Shown: positions 37,201-49,220 of the stretch, piece after piece
Layout: each line of letters opens with the position of its first letter
How positions within the stretch are numbered: the first letter of the stretch is position 1
Assembly: GCA_033439295.1 (NCBI GenBank)
Contig: JAVTLE010000010.1
Span: 2,542,001-2,606,000, forward strand
Length of the DNA stretch: 64,000 nucleotides
DNA from: Deuterostichococcus epilithicus
Taxonomy: Eukaryota > Chlorophyta > Trebouxiophyceae > Prasiolales > Stichococcaceae
Reading direction: 5' to 3'
The notes under the pieces: model-generated
Told to the model about the DNA's origin: nothing
Databases searched by the model: none
The model's input: only the letters and a program-made list of their open reading frames with translations
Program-made: the position numbers and the translations under genes

Positions 37201-40200
37201 TTGGCGATGAAGGCTGTGCTGCCTATCCCCGCGCATGCTGCCGGCAGCCCAGTGCTGAGGTGCGCCTGCTTGGGGACCAGCTCACCACGTAGCCTCAGAA
37301 CTCCACGTGGTATTAAAGCCGCCTGCTGGTATGCCCGTTCGCTTGCTGAATGCGGATCAAGTCGTCAGGCTTCTGGCAGAGACATGCGCCTATGCAGTGC
37401 TCTAATGGAACATGATGTCTACTCCACGCTTGAGCAGCGGCCTGCACTCTGCCACTGGCCGCGCTGTCGAGCACTGGAGGTTGGTGACGAGAGGAGAGTG
37501 GTTTGGAGAGCTTGCATGCTCGCCATTGCAGGACGCTCCCGCCGAAGGCACCGCCGCCGCCACAGCGCGAAGACTTTGGCCGGCAGCTGCGCTCCTCCTC
37601 AGGCTTCCACGATTCGACGCCACCCGAGGTTGCCTTCACGCGCCCGCTTGGCAACGCCGCCGGCGTGCTGCACACCTCCGTCTCCACCACGGTCTCGTCT
37701 GCCCCGCCGTCGTCCGCGACGTCCCACCGCTCTGCGGCGTCATCGTCCGGCGGCTCCTGGCAGCTGCGGCAGCAGCAGCGGCAGTCGGCAGCGTCATCTT
37801 GGGGCGCGGCATCCTCTGTCCGCTCAGTGCGCTCTTCCGCCTCCTCCTTCCGCAGCTTCCAGGGCTTCGGGGGCAGCAGCGGCGGCGGCGAGGCGCCAGC
37901 CGCGGGCGTGGTCAACCTCACGCCACCGCAGGTCTCTGCCTCCCCGGCCCTGCCGCCCAGCGCATCGGCCACCGTCGCCGCGCCTGACGCATGTGTCGGT
38001 CCCGGCGCCAGCTTCCGCATCCCGGTGCCGCCGCCGCAGCAGCAGCAGCGGCCCAGGCGGTCGCGCGGCCACCCGCTGGTGCTGTCCACGGTGCCGGAGC
38101 TGCCGCCAGCCACATACCTGGCGCCCTCACCGGCGCACGGCCAGGCCGCACCCCTGAACCCTGGCGAGCAGACGCCGCTGGAGCTGCGGCTGATGCATCC
38201 GCTGGGGCGGGCGCTGCGAGACGCCGCAGCCGACCTGCTGGGCTCAGGTGTGTGCAGCTTTGCTGGTCCGAATTGAATACATCTTGTTGAATGATCACAT
38301 AAAGCAGAAATGAAAGCCACCTCAGCACAGACGCATCACTCAAGCGGCATGCAGCGCCTGCCGGTCTCTCCCCCATCGGCAAATCTAGCCTGTGTCGTAC
38401 CGATCCTCTTCACACATGCTGCTGAACGGTTGGCGCCTCCTTTGGACCGTCGCATGCCCATCCTCCCACTGAGGTCGGCGCAGCGATGCGACTGGCACTG
38501 CTCACGCATGGCAGCGACTTAGCATCGAGCCATGCAGCGCCTGGCCAACGAGGCTCCCTCAATGCAGGCGGCGCGCTGAAGTCACTGACGCCGAGCCCCG
38601 ACCTGCCGCGGTTCGTCGCGGCCAGCCGTGCGGAGTTTGGCGCCGATGGGCCCCGCGCCTCTGTGGTGGCCACCAGCCTGGAGACGCCACCTGAGCTGCG
38701 CATGCTGCGCCCGCTCGGCAACGGCCTGCGCCACAGGTGCTGTCGGCAGCCCGTCATTCGGTTTCCTCTTCTCATCTGCATGGTATTTGAGGCGCATGCA
38801 TTCTGCTCATCATGGCACACAAGGTGCCGTTGGCTCCGTCTCCAGACTCGTCATTGAATCGGTCATCCGCAGCGCCCAGTGCATGACTTGGCCGTCTTGA
38901 ACTCGAAGACGCCCGACTGCTGCTTTGTGGCTGGCCCTGCTCCAGCGGCATGGGGCGGCTGGTGCAGCCGGCGGCCTGCGGTGCAAATGCCGCCTCCCCA
39001 GAGCGTGCCTCCGCGCCCGCCGCCGCTGGCGCCCGCTCCTCAGTGTGGCGCTTTGCGCCGGCGGCGGCCGGCGGCGCTGCCGGCTGGGCTCTGCAGGGCG
39101 GGAGAAATTTCGCCTCGGATCCCGGCGCACTCGCGGCGGCGACCAGCCCGGTGGTGCGGCCGCTGGGGCACGGCATGCGGCGGCATGGGGATGGCTGCGG
39201 CGGCGCCAGCGCCAGCGGCAGCGGCGCCGCGTCGGCGCTGACGCTGGACGACGCCACGCCGCCGCAGAAGACGCAGGCGAGGCGCCCTCACCGCGGCAAC
39301 CCTCTGCAGCAGTCCTGGTCACGGATGTTGATCGTCTGGAAGACAAACTCCCTGTTGCGCCAGCCTCTGCAATCTTCTCACAACCACGTGTCCTCGCCCT
39401 GAGTGCAGCCCCCTGCTGCACTGACCCTCCGATCATGCATCCCGTCTTGGCACTTTTCGGAGCCGCTGCGCGGCCAAACCCAATCACTGTGCAGCGCCTG
39501 CAAAGTCCACGGTGTGCTCCCGTGGACCGCCATCAAACCGCTGCACACAACCTCAGATTCCTTCTGTCGTTTGTGCGGCAGGTCCTGCGGGTGTGGAAGG
39601 GCGTCCGCACACAGAAGCGGCTGTCTGTCGCCGCGCTGCGCTCGCCCACTGACGTGGTGTACACCACACCCGGCGCCGCCAGTGGCCGCCTGCGCAGCAG
39701 CCTGCGTTCCCCGAGCACGTGGTCGGGCACGCCCGTCAGCAGCCTGCGGCGCAGCTTGCGGCGGTCGGGCTCCAGGACGACGCTGCGCGGCCGCCACAGC
39801 CGCACGCACTCAGCGGCAGCGGCGTCGGAACTGACGCCTTTGGCGGGCGGGCTGCAGGCCGGCATGCGGGCAATGCAGCAGCAGCAGGCGACGGCCGAGC
39901 CGCCGACGCCCGATCTGTCGAGGCTGAGAGCGCCGCCGCTGCAGCGGCACCAGGAGGCGCCGCAGCCGCCGCCGCGCCGGTCGCCAGCGTCTTTCGGCCC
40001 CGCTGAGGGCTCCTGGTTTGCCGAGGCGGCGCCGGCACCAGCGGCGCCGTCCAACGCCGCTGCCCACGTTGGCAGCTTCCTGGCGCCGCCGGGTGGCGCC
40101 ACGGGCATCTTCGCGCCTTTCGGCAGCGACCGGGCCCAGCAGCACGATGGGCACACGCCGGGACGGTTTGAACAGCCGGGCAGCATCGACTCGGCGGCGG

Positions 40201-42107
40201 ACCTGCAGCGCTTTGGCTCGCCCGCCATTCCCGGTGAGCAGCGCCTTGACTGTTCTCGCACAGCGCTTGGAGGTCCAGGGCCTGTTTGAAGAAGACTGGA
40301 GGGCTCCTTGCTACAGATTTGCCGCCCTCCAGCCACCCTCCATGCTGAGCGCTGTCTGTTGGGTGGATCGTCAGGTGGCGGCCTGGGCGCCGGGCTGAGG
40401 GACCTGGACGAGCTGTTTGCGCAGAGCCCGGCGCGGCGGCTGTGCCCGGAGCACGCCACCTGCCACGCTGAAGCCGCGCCGCAGCACGGCCGCCCGCCGC
40501 CGCCTGCCACGCCGTCGCGGCGACGGTCAGCGGACGAGCCGCCGCTGTTGCTGCCGACGGCTCGCAAACTGGTGCGGCCTTTCTGCCGACCCTTCCGGGT
40601 GCTGCCCGGCAACAATCTCAGCAGTCCTGCCAACTGCCTGTGCACCTTGCGGCCTTCTCTGCTGCTGGGGTGCCCTGCACGACTGTCACGTCCCTCGCTC
40701 CTGCTTCCGATTGCCAAGCGCTGCTGATGAGCCAATGCCTGGTTATCACGACCCCACCACCCCGGGCCGCTGCAGCCAACTGACAAGGCGCGGACCTTAT
40801 CTGTAACCAACACCCTTTTGAGACCTGTCTGCGGTGTCGTGTGCCCAGGCTGCCAGGCCGGACGCCTCGCCGGTGCATGTGCCGGCGGTGTCGCCCGACT
40901 CTATCAGCAAGGCGCTGGCAAAGGCAGCTGGGCGAGCGCGGGAGCCAACACCGCCGTCGCTGCCGCCGCAATCCGCGGCGGAGCGCGCAGTCATGCTGGC
41001 CACCGTCCCCCGCATGGCCGGTGCGCACCCCACCCGCAACTTGTCATGCTATTGCTGGCATACCCTTAGGAGATGCCGCTGTCACCACCATGTTTCTCTG
41101 TTGCCCGCAGCCGCCCGCAAGCACTCAGGCCGTCTGTAGCGCTTTGATGTTGAAACAGCTCAATGAGATTGCCCGATCATGCCACGCGCAGAGCGCCTGG
41201 ACGAGATGTTTCCGCCGGTGGCAGTGGCCCCTCGTGAGTCGAACGACTGGCAGCAGAGCGGCGAGCCGCAGCCAATGTCCTACCAGACATACCGCAGCCG
41301 GGGTTACGGCAGCCCGCAGCAGGAGCAGGAGCAGCGCTCAGCTGGCACCAAGACAGGTGACCACCTCCTCGCAATGCAGGAACCCAAGCCTTCCGGGCTG
41401 CTGTCATTGCGACAGCGGCGGCAGCGGCGGCAGCAGCAGCCAGCGCAAAGACGAAGGGGCGGAGATCCGCTCACATACACAAATCCCTGACTCAGGTGGT
41501 CTGATTCGTCTGCAGGCCGGCGGAAGCTGTGGCGGCGATTCTCGTCGCCGACCAAGGGGCGCAGCATACCGCAGGTGAGCAATTCCGGGCAGCATCCCGG
41601 AATGGCACACTCGCACTCGGATGCGGCAGCCGAGCACGTGCCTTCAGCGCTTCGAGGGCCTGTCCATCGCCAGCAACCGTGGGTTGGGCAGACACGGGTT
41701 TGCAAGCTCCTTCATCCCCCAAGCCGCACGATGGTGACATGGTGTGGCACGCCCTTCGCAGGCAGCCCTGAGGGAGCAGACGCCGCACGACGTCTCTCCG
41801 GCAAACACCACCCTTGTCTACACGCACCCAACGCAGACGTGCGCCTTCTGGCTGCAAACCCACAGCTGCACCTCTTTATGCTGCGTGGCCCTTGCATTGT
41901 CGCTCGTGCAGCTGCATCCCAGGCAGCTGGCATTTTTGTGGAGACATAACCTCAAACACCTCTCGCGGGCAGCGCCACGTGGTTTGAGGACCGTGCAGCT
42001 GGGCGCCTTGCCCACTTCTGACTACCTTGCTGTTCAACTGCAGGGTGTCCAGCGTTTCTGGTGACAGCAAGCGCAGCTGGAGGCGGTTCCTCACAGGCCG
42101 CACATAG
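31207..42107 (+). CDS. Large, mostly disordered protein with galactose-binding-like N-terminal region and RPLG-type repeats
   Basis: I do not recognise this protein. Splice phases join from ATG 31207 (MPRRVEQRGVAGG) through the first four exons. At the far end a good acceptor at 42044 leads to an exon that ends SWRRFLTGRT at TAG 42105. Near 32.5 kb ALALRDAAAAPGNLWTTR resembles the opening of a discoidin (F5/8 type C) or SUN-like jelly roll. Near 33.1-33.3 kb MPARVRLSHARSDPANVDGY, VSLGEVPLAGGRAGR and QRYLRLEFAGHLLPEAH resemble its later strands, and VARLEVTGVPF would close it. The rest is Ala/Pro/Ser/Gln-rich and probably disordered. A short motif recurs, usually near exon ends: EVAFTRPLGNAAG (37.6 kb), LELRLMHPLGRALRDA (38.2 kb), PELRMLRPLGNGLRHR (38.7 kb), SPVVRPLGHGMRRHG (39.2 kb). 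Basic WRRF blocks occur near the C terminus. Exon boundaries within 33-41 kb are approximate, and the region might be more than one gene. Confidence 0.6.
36285..36337. other. Six ambiguous bases (N) in a GC-rich coding stretch
   Basis: Positions 36285, 36290, 36299, 36311, 36316 and 36337 are N, inside a Pro/Ala-rich exon of the large gene. Single Ns also occur at 45068 (helicase) and 51310 (TMEM242-like gene). They mark low-quality, GC-rich reads rather than biology. Confidence 0.95.
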
Positions 42108-44690
42108 GGCACAACAGGCAGGGGGCTGCAGAACAAGACCGTGCTGGATGCGCTCTGGTTTGTTAACATTGCAAATGCGGATGAGTTATTTTAATGGAGG
42201 CCAGATATTCTGCGACGCTCGAAGCACAATGTCAACTGGTCGACTCGAGAAAAGGCCAGGCCATGATCAGCCCAGCCATCTGACCTGTCCAGCCTCGATG
42301 TTGTAACCAAGAACAACAATGGTCATTCAAGGCAGCGCAATCGTTGAATTCAGCCAAGTCCTCAGGCAGCTTTCGAACTGCATTTCCCACAGATCGCGGC
42401 GCTGGCTTACATCCCGGATTCATCTATGGACAGCTATGAACGCCAGCAGTTGAAGCGCATCACCACTATTACGCACCTATACACGCAAACCTCGTAGGGC
42501 ATGCTGACTTGAGAAGGGTCAGTCTCTGTGTCAGTCTCTCCCGCTGTGTGCCATATCCACCACACCGAAAGCGTCACCAACGCCACATGTGGACGGCATC
42601 ACCCCTCAGTCTCTGCAGATGGCAGCTCTGCCCATGTCTCCACACTTGGCTGCTTGCGCACCTTGGCGACCTTGTTCGTGAGGCCCAACATGTCTGAACG
42701 CTGTGTCCAGCTCTGCGGCGGCCAAGATCAAATAATGTTCACCAGGGACAGCATTGCATGGCGGCGTATGGGATCGGACGACTGCCCACTGCTGCAGCTG
42801 GCTGCTGAAAGTAATGTTCGAATCAGGGCATGCAGGTGCTTGTGGTTCAATCTGAGACCTGAGCAGACAAAGCGTACAGGCTGCAGCTGCAGGTTTGCAG
42901 ATCGCTGCCGATGGTGCCAGGTCTTGCTGCGGCAGAGCTGCCAGCCAGCAGGTCGTGCCCGTCCAGCAGCGCGCCGGCAAGCGCTGCATGGCGCCGGCGC
43001 TGTTGCACGAGTGCAGATGAGCGACCAGCTGCTCGCATCGCCGCAGCAGGGGCGCGAGCCGCGTGACGGATCTGCACGGGGCTGAGTAGATGTCAGTGCA
43101 TGTTCAAGAGCTCGCGAGGTTGCAGCAGCAAACGCTGCCAGGACAGCTGGCTATTGCATGCACATTCCGTAGTTGCTCTGAATCCGGGTCGTGTGCCAGA
43201 AGGAAGACACGGATGGTGAGCCCATTGTTCTGCCAAGCAACTCAACTGCTGCCACATGCTGGCGATCAGTTGCACGTGCGCCTTGATGAATCCGTCTGCT
43301 GCATCAGAGCGGCGCACAGCATGATGCTGGTTGCGCATCTCCTGATGGATAAAGTTCACCTTACACTTGCCGGTCATTTCACAGCGATCTGCGACCGCAG
43401 CCTGGGGCATCGCCGCCGCCATCGCTGGCCAGTGTGCCTGGGCTCATCAGCCACAGCGCCGCCTGCAGCTGCCGGAACCCGTGCGCTGCTTCCTCCTGCG
43501 AGCAGCCAGAGGCCAAGCATCATGTCCAGCAGGGTCATGCCAACCAAGCTGAGAAACCCATCAAAACTCTGTCTGCAGACGAACAGGTGCTCGGCGAGTA
43601 GAGGCTTGATTGAGCCTACATTCGCAGATTTGAGGAGCATGTGGCAGACCAGCCACGACAACATATGAGCTGCCTGAGCGTCCTGTTCCCAGTAAACGGC
43701 TTGGCTCACCTGGCGCGCAGCACCATCGCAGCGTGGCCGTCAGATGCTGCGGCAACCGCTGCCAGCACGATGTGCAGCAGCGGGGCGGCGTTCAAGCTGT
43801 CCAGATTGGTGTGTGACGGGCAGGTGAGGCGACCAGCCATCACAAGGCCCAGGTCTCTCGCCCGTGGGTACATCAGCCGGCCTGCGCGTCTTCGAAGCAC
43901 AGCCATCAACAGACATGGGTGCAGAAGGTCTGAGAGCTGCTCAGTCTGGAAAACCTGTACTGGACCTCAGTAACAGTGGAGCATCGAAGTGCCGCTCTCG
44001 TGCATGAGGTGCAGGACCACGCCTGCATCCTTTCTGCGGGAATGCCCTCTTGTTCCTGGAAGCTTGTTCCTCGCAGCAGTAACACTTGCTTAGGCATCTC
44101 ATCGCTGGGGTGCAGCTGGGCGACAGGTTTCCTGGATGCACATGCATCCCCAAAGCAAGTCGTCCACATGGGCTCACGTTTACGGCCTCGGCCTAAGCAG
44201 CATGAGCAACGGAATATTGCAAACAGGAAAAGGTGGCACGCCGGAGGTACGAGGGTCGCGTTTTATGGTTCTGCAGCTCTGCTGTGAATGTCACGTGCAG
44301 ACCGAGCAAATTAGTTTGGGCTGCTGATGAGATAAATGCAGCCCAGAATCGCTTCCTCCTGTCATTTGACGGACTCGGATCCGCAAACATTCGCCTACCT
44401 GCAGTCGCGTGTCGATGCGACTGATCCGTGCTTCCGCGAGGTGCCGGCGAGGCTGCACTCAATAGCCACCCAAGCTTTGCATGTGCAGATTGGTGCTGGC
44501 ATCGTTGCGCATCTCATCGTTGGTGTCATCAGCCTCCTTGAGTGCGCAGCGTTGTCTGCAGGCTAGATCCAGCAGCCAAATCCTGGGCGACCTTGACAGG
44601 TCCCGCCGCCTGTTTGCTCTGGCTGGTCACATGCACACAGCGTGGCTGCCCAGGCTTTACAGCAGCTATACAATCCCGCAGCATGGCAGC
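42108..44690. other. Long stretch without a supported gene
   Basis: About 2.6 kb. The first part should be the 3' UTR of the large gene, with a TGTAA at 42302. On the minus strand there are hydrophobic open frames (for example MTLLDMMLGLWLLAGG near 43.5 kb and LLHIVLAAVAAASDGHAAM near 43.75 kb). The second of these ends at a good donor-like GTGAGC. I could not join them in a consistent phase, so a minus-strand membrane-protein gene is possible but not demonstrated. Confidence 0.35.
42302..42306 (+). terminator. TGTAA polyadenylation signal candidate
   Basis: TGTAA, the usual green-algal polyadenylation signal, occurs 195 bases after the proposed TAG of the large gene. This supports the gene end chosen there. 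Confidence 0.5.
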
Positions 44691-47600
44691 ATGCAGCTGC
44701 TGCACAGCTTGTCGGCGGCCTACACCCCGGCAGCGTGCACAGGCCTGAACGGCGGGAGGCGCGGCGCCGGCAGGCGGCTGCACCTCTTCGCAGCGGCCCC
44801 GGCGCAGCCTCAGACCTCAGCCTCCGGCCAGCAGTTTGGCGGCGGGCGGGCAACGGAGGGCCCGCGCGCCCCTCGCGGCCCCAGGCCGGGCACGTATGAC
44901 GGGGACGGCGCACGCCGGAGGGATGATGCTTCAGGCGGCGGCAGCGGCCCCCCGGGCGCCCAGGGCGGGGGGCGTGCCAGCCAGCGGCAGGACTGGGCCA
45001 GCCAGGAGCGGCAGGTGCGGCGGCAGCCGGCGGAGGGTCCCAGCCCAGACGCCGGGGCGATGCAGGCNGCGTCGCCGGCAGTGTCCGGGGCCGGCGGCGG
45101 CACGGCCGCAGCACAGCCGGAGGAGCGCGTAGCGGGCTTCCTGGCAGCGGACACCTCCTTCAGCCAGCTGGGCCTGAGCGTGGCGGTGGTCACGGCGCTG
45201 GCGCACGCCGGGTTCCCGCAGCCGTCGGGAGTCCAGGTGCCAAAAAATCCTGTTTTGCCCTGCCACAATACAGTGATTGCATGCCTCGCAGGTCTAGCCT
45301 TGCCAGTGGTGTTGGCGTGCAGCAGCAATACGTTATGCAGCTAGATCATAGGCAATCTCTGTGGTCAAGGCCCCAACCAGCGGAGACGACAGAGCATTGT
45401 TCCGTTTTCTGACCGCGCCAGGCGCTAGCGGTGCCGGCAATCGTGGCGGGGCAGGACGCCGTCATCGCGGCGGAGACGGGCAGCGGCAAGACGCTGGCGT
45501 ATCTGGCGCCGCTCGTCTCGGCGCTGCTGGCGCGCAATGAAGCGCAGCCCGTGGCGGAGGTGGACGTCCCGCAGCGCGCGGACAGGTGGACGCTGTTGTC
45601 CAGGGATTTTTGCCTGCGCAGACTGCCATGGCTTCGATAATCAACGCAAATTTCCACCATCTGGGGCATACAACAGATGTCAGGCGCTGCCTTGGCAACT
45701 GGGACCTCTGCAAACAGTCACACGTCGTGCCGCCAGCACTGCAATACACCAGCGCTGCAAGGTGCCCAAGCTGCACCAGCGCTCTGAACCCCAAACCCCG
45801 AGCAAAACAGGTGGTGCGACCTGGCGCTGGTCCTGGCGCCCAATGCGGCGCTCTGCCGGCAGGTGGTCGCCGCCGCAGACTCGCTGAAGGGCCCCGACGG
45901 ACGGCCGCTGATCACATCGGCGCACCTGTCGTCCGCGACGCCGCCGCCGTACCACCCCGTGGACCTCGCCGTTGCGACACCAGGTCGGTCAGGATGATGC
46001 GGAACCCCGTGCGGCCGCCTCGACAGCTCGCGCCAATGCCCGCCCGGCCAGCAACAGCAGCCCGACGGCCGTGGCCGTGTGCTGACAAGGTCATGCCGGC
46101 TGCTGAGCTGAAAAAAGGTGCCCACAGGGGTCGCAGATGATGGCTCTTGAGCAGGCAGCTTAGCAGTGTCCCTGCCTGGGCAGGCGCGCTGCACAGCATG
46201 CTGCACGGCTCGTGGCTGGGCGCCGAGTGGTCGCGCGACGGGCTGCCGCGCCGCCTGCGCTATGTGGTCCTGGACGAGGCGGACCTGCTGCTCAGCGGCG
46301 GCTTCGCTGACGCCACCGGCCGGCTGCTGGAGGTGCGCCCCTCTGAGCCTGCGTCCTGCGATGCTGCCTGAACACGAAGAAGCCTGTACCTGCACAGCTC
46401 TGCAAGCAGACCTGCAGTCATCCTTGCCGCCCGGCTGACGGTGTTGTAGCAGCTGCCTTCTGCTGCCACCTGGGGCCGGCACATGGAGTCGTGCCCTGCA
46501 CAGCACACGCTTGCCGGCTTGTCACATGGCTCACCGTTCGTTTGCCGTGCAGCTGCTGCGGCTGGACGAGCGCGGCGTGCGGCGTGCGCAGGCCGCCTGG
46601 CAGCTGCAGATGTCGGCAGCAGAGCTTGAGGCGCTGCCGTACCACCTGCGTCAGGCCGGCTCCTCAGGCGAGCGTTCAGCATGGTTTGCCTGGTGTGTCT
46701 GTGGTTTCCCCTCTCCTGCTGAGGGCGCCTTGGCGACGTGTCCGGCCGCCGCGCTGCCAGCCGCCCGGACCTGCAGCTTCGTCCGGCTCAATGCCAGCCA
46801 AGCATGTGGCAACGGACCCAGGCAACACAGATGAGCCGGAGTTGACCACTCTTGTGTCGGCCCCCAACAGGCGGCGTCCCAGCGATGGTGGAGGCCGGCT
46901 ACAAGGTACCAGCGGACTTGCGGGAGCTGCCGCCGGCGGCGGGCTGGGCGGCGGCACCCTCAAAGGATGCCGCGTGGGAGGACTCCTCGCTCGACTCACG
47001 CCTGTCCACGTGCGCACCACGTGTTGCTGCCTCGTGCCCGCAGCGGTCTGCGGCCTCTTGGCGAGATTGTCGTTCTTACCTGCAGCTTGTCAAGGTAGTG
47101 CTACCTCCCTGCACCCTGCTGTTATGTGTCTCATCCCCATGCCCAACACCACCGATCAGTGATGCAAGCGGAGCAACGTCCTGCCATGCAGTGCCTGGCG
47201 GCGGCAGTACGCGTTCGTGGGCGCCACCATGCCGGCAGAGGGCAAGAAGAACGTGGCGGCGGACCTGCGGCACATGTTCCCTGACGCTACCTGGCTCGCG
47301 GGCGCGGCGTTGCACCAGACCCAGTCCGCCATCCGGCACGCCTGGCGGCCCGTGGACGACGCCACCTGGCTGACCGAGCTGCAGGCGCGCCTTTCCGCGA
47401 CAGGGAGCGGCAGCACACTCGACATGCCAGCTTATGGGTGGCCCTTCCGGTGGCATCTGCGCCATGAATAGATCTCGAAGTGGGTACAGGAGTCTGACTG
47501 CTGTGCTGGGTCGACGGTCGACGCCGCGACTTCCGGCAGCTCATTCCTCGCGCGGCGCAGGGACTTTACCGCCGCCGGCAAACGTCAGTGATCCGATCCT

Positions 47601-49220
47601 GAAGCGATCTCCGCCTCGGACAGGCCGCGGTGGCGGGCGGCGCCGAGGCGGGCGGCGGCCGCGGCCGAACGCTGGTCTTTGCACGCGACGTGGCGGCGGC
47701 CAACGAAGCGGCGGACTTCCTGTTCGACGCCGGGCTGCCGGTCATGGCGTACCACCGCGGAGTGCCGGCCGCCGAACGCGACGCGGCGCTGGAGACGCTC
47801 GCCAGGTGGGAGATCCCGAAGCCGTGGCCCGATTGAGCGTGCTGCGGGAGGCCTTGAGCTGACCCTCCTCCGAGCATGAAATGTCCATGGAGTCTTTTCA
47901 TCCTGGTGGCTAACTTGTCCTGGCGGCTGAAAGCGGCGCAGCGCTGGAAACGCTCGCCAGGTGGGACCCCGAGCTCCTGCAGACCAGCTGCTGTCAGCTG
48001 CTGCCTGGTGCCACCCGGCCCGGCGTAACGGCAGCCAATCACGCGACCCTGTGATGCAAAGCAGGTGCCTGCCCTCAGGGAGGCGAACCCGATGCAGCAG
48101 GTCTCTGTGAATGCTCAAAGCCTGTCAGTTGTACGCCTGGCGTGGAAAAGACTTGCAGTGGCCGCGGCGCTGGAGCGCCGAGCTTTCAAAGAATGCATTA
48201 TGCGGAGTTTTGAACGGTTCTTCTGGGCGAGGGGGCGTGCATTCCCCTCACCTTCGACGGCATCTACTCGTTCGATGTGGTCGTTCCGTGGGCGTAGAAA
48301 GAGGACTCGTTGCTTAGTCCACCGCCAGTTGCGACAGGTGCCGCGGCGCGCTCAACCCTGTCTGCCCCCTCCCTCCCGGCATTCCATGTTAACAGCGTGC
48401 ATTTTCCGGGCGCAGGGAGGAGGACGCTGTGCTGGTGGCAACAGACGCGGCGGCGCGTGGCCTGGACATTCCCCACGTCGCGCATGTCGTGCAGGCCGAC
48501 TTTGCCGCCTCCGCTGTGGACTTCCTGCATCGGGTGCGCTGCCCCTGAGGAGAGGCGTGTGTGGCGGTGCCCAAACACGTTGGACAGGAGCTCAGGAGAT
48601 CAGGCCTGCAGCGGACAGTTCTGCGCACCTGTGCGACACAAGCACGGGATACGATCACGCCGCGCCACGCATTCGAAGTTTGGAGCCGCATGTTGTGTCC
48701 GAGTCGAGAGGTGGCGACTGTCGTGCCAGCAAGGGCGTGTGGCACCCTAAACTCTGCAGGTGGGGCGGACGGCGCGGGCTGGGCGCCCCGGCCGTGTCAC
48801 ATCGCTGTACACGGAGCAGTCGGCGCCACTGGCTGACGCCATCCGGTGCGTCGCTCTGTGCAAGGATAAAAAGGTTTCGAGAGCACAGCCGGCCGCCGTA
48901 CCCGCGACCGCAGCTGCTCACCTCTGCGCTGCACTCCCTCCGAGGCTGTCTCGCCTGTGCAGCGGCAGCCGGTGGCACTGGCTGGCCACCGGCCGCTCGT
49001 GAACTTAGGTCTGAGCTGGCTGTCGTGTCATAGGAGTGCACCTGGAGCACCATCAAGCAGCAGCGCATCTGAGCACTTCCCGCCATAATGCAGGGCGGCC
49101 ATCGAGGCGGGCGAGCCCATCGAGGGCGCCTTCTCGCGCAACCGCTCCTTCCGCAAGAAGCTGAAAAAGTACGGCCAGTATGTGCCGCGCGGCCAGGTCG
49201 GGCCCACCCAGCAGCAGTAG
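44691..49220 (+). CDS. DEAD-box RNA helicase, possibly organellar (plant RH22-like)
   Basis: This gene encodes an ATP-dependent RNA helicase. The N terminus ([15 protein letters not shown], then Arg-rich) looks like an organelle presequence and is followed by a Gly/Arg-rich low-complexity region. Conserved blocks follow in order: Q motif [20 protein letters not shown] (45.2 kb), motif [10 protein letters not shown] (45.47 kb), VDLAVATPG (45.98 kb), motif [11 protein letters not shown] (46.27 kb), a motif III reading VGATMP where SAT is usual (47.2 kb), RTLVFARDV (47.67 kb), [20 protein letters not shown] (48.43 kb) and [15 protein letters not shown] (from 48.53 kb across an intron to 48.77 kb). 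The protein ends [19 protein letters not shown] then GPTQQQ with TAG at 49218. That basic ending recalls plant RH22, a chloroplast helicase for ribosome assembly, but orthology is inferred from memory. An in-frame ATG at 44631 is an alternative start. Confidence 0.88.

Noticed and set aside
36505-38157. A 550-codon plus-strand open frame, the longest in the window
   Set aside because: Its first part contains a real exon of the large gene, but after about 37.26 kb it is a GC-rich shadow. The repeated RPLG-type motif and Ser-rich exons continue in another frame.
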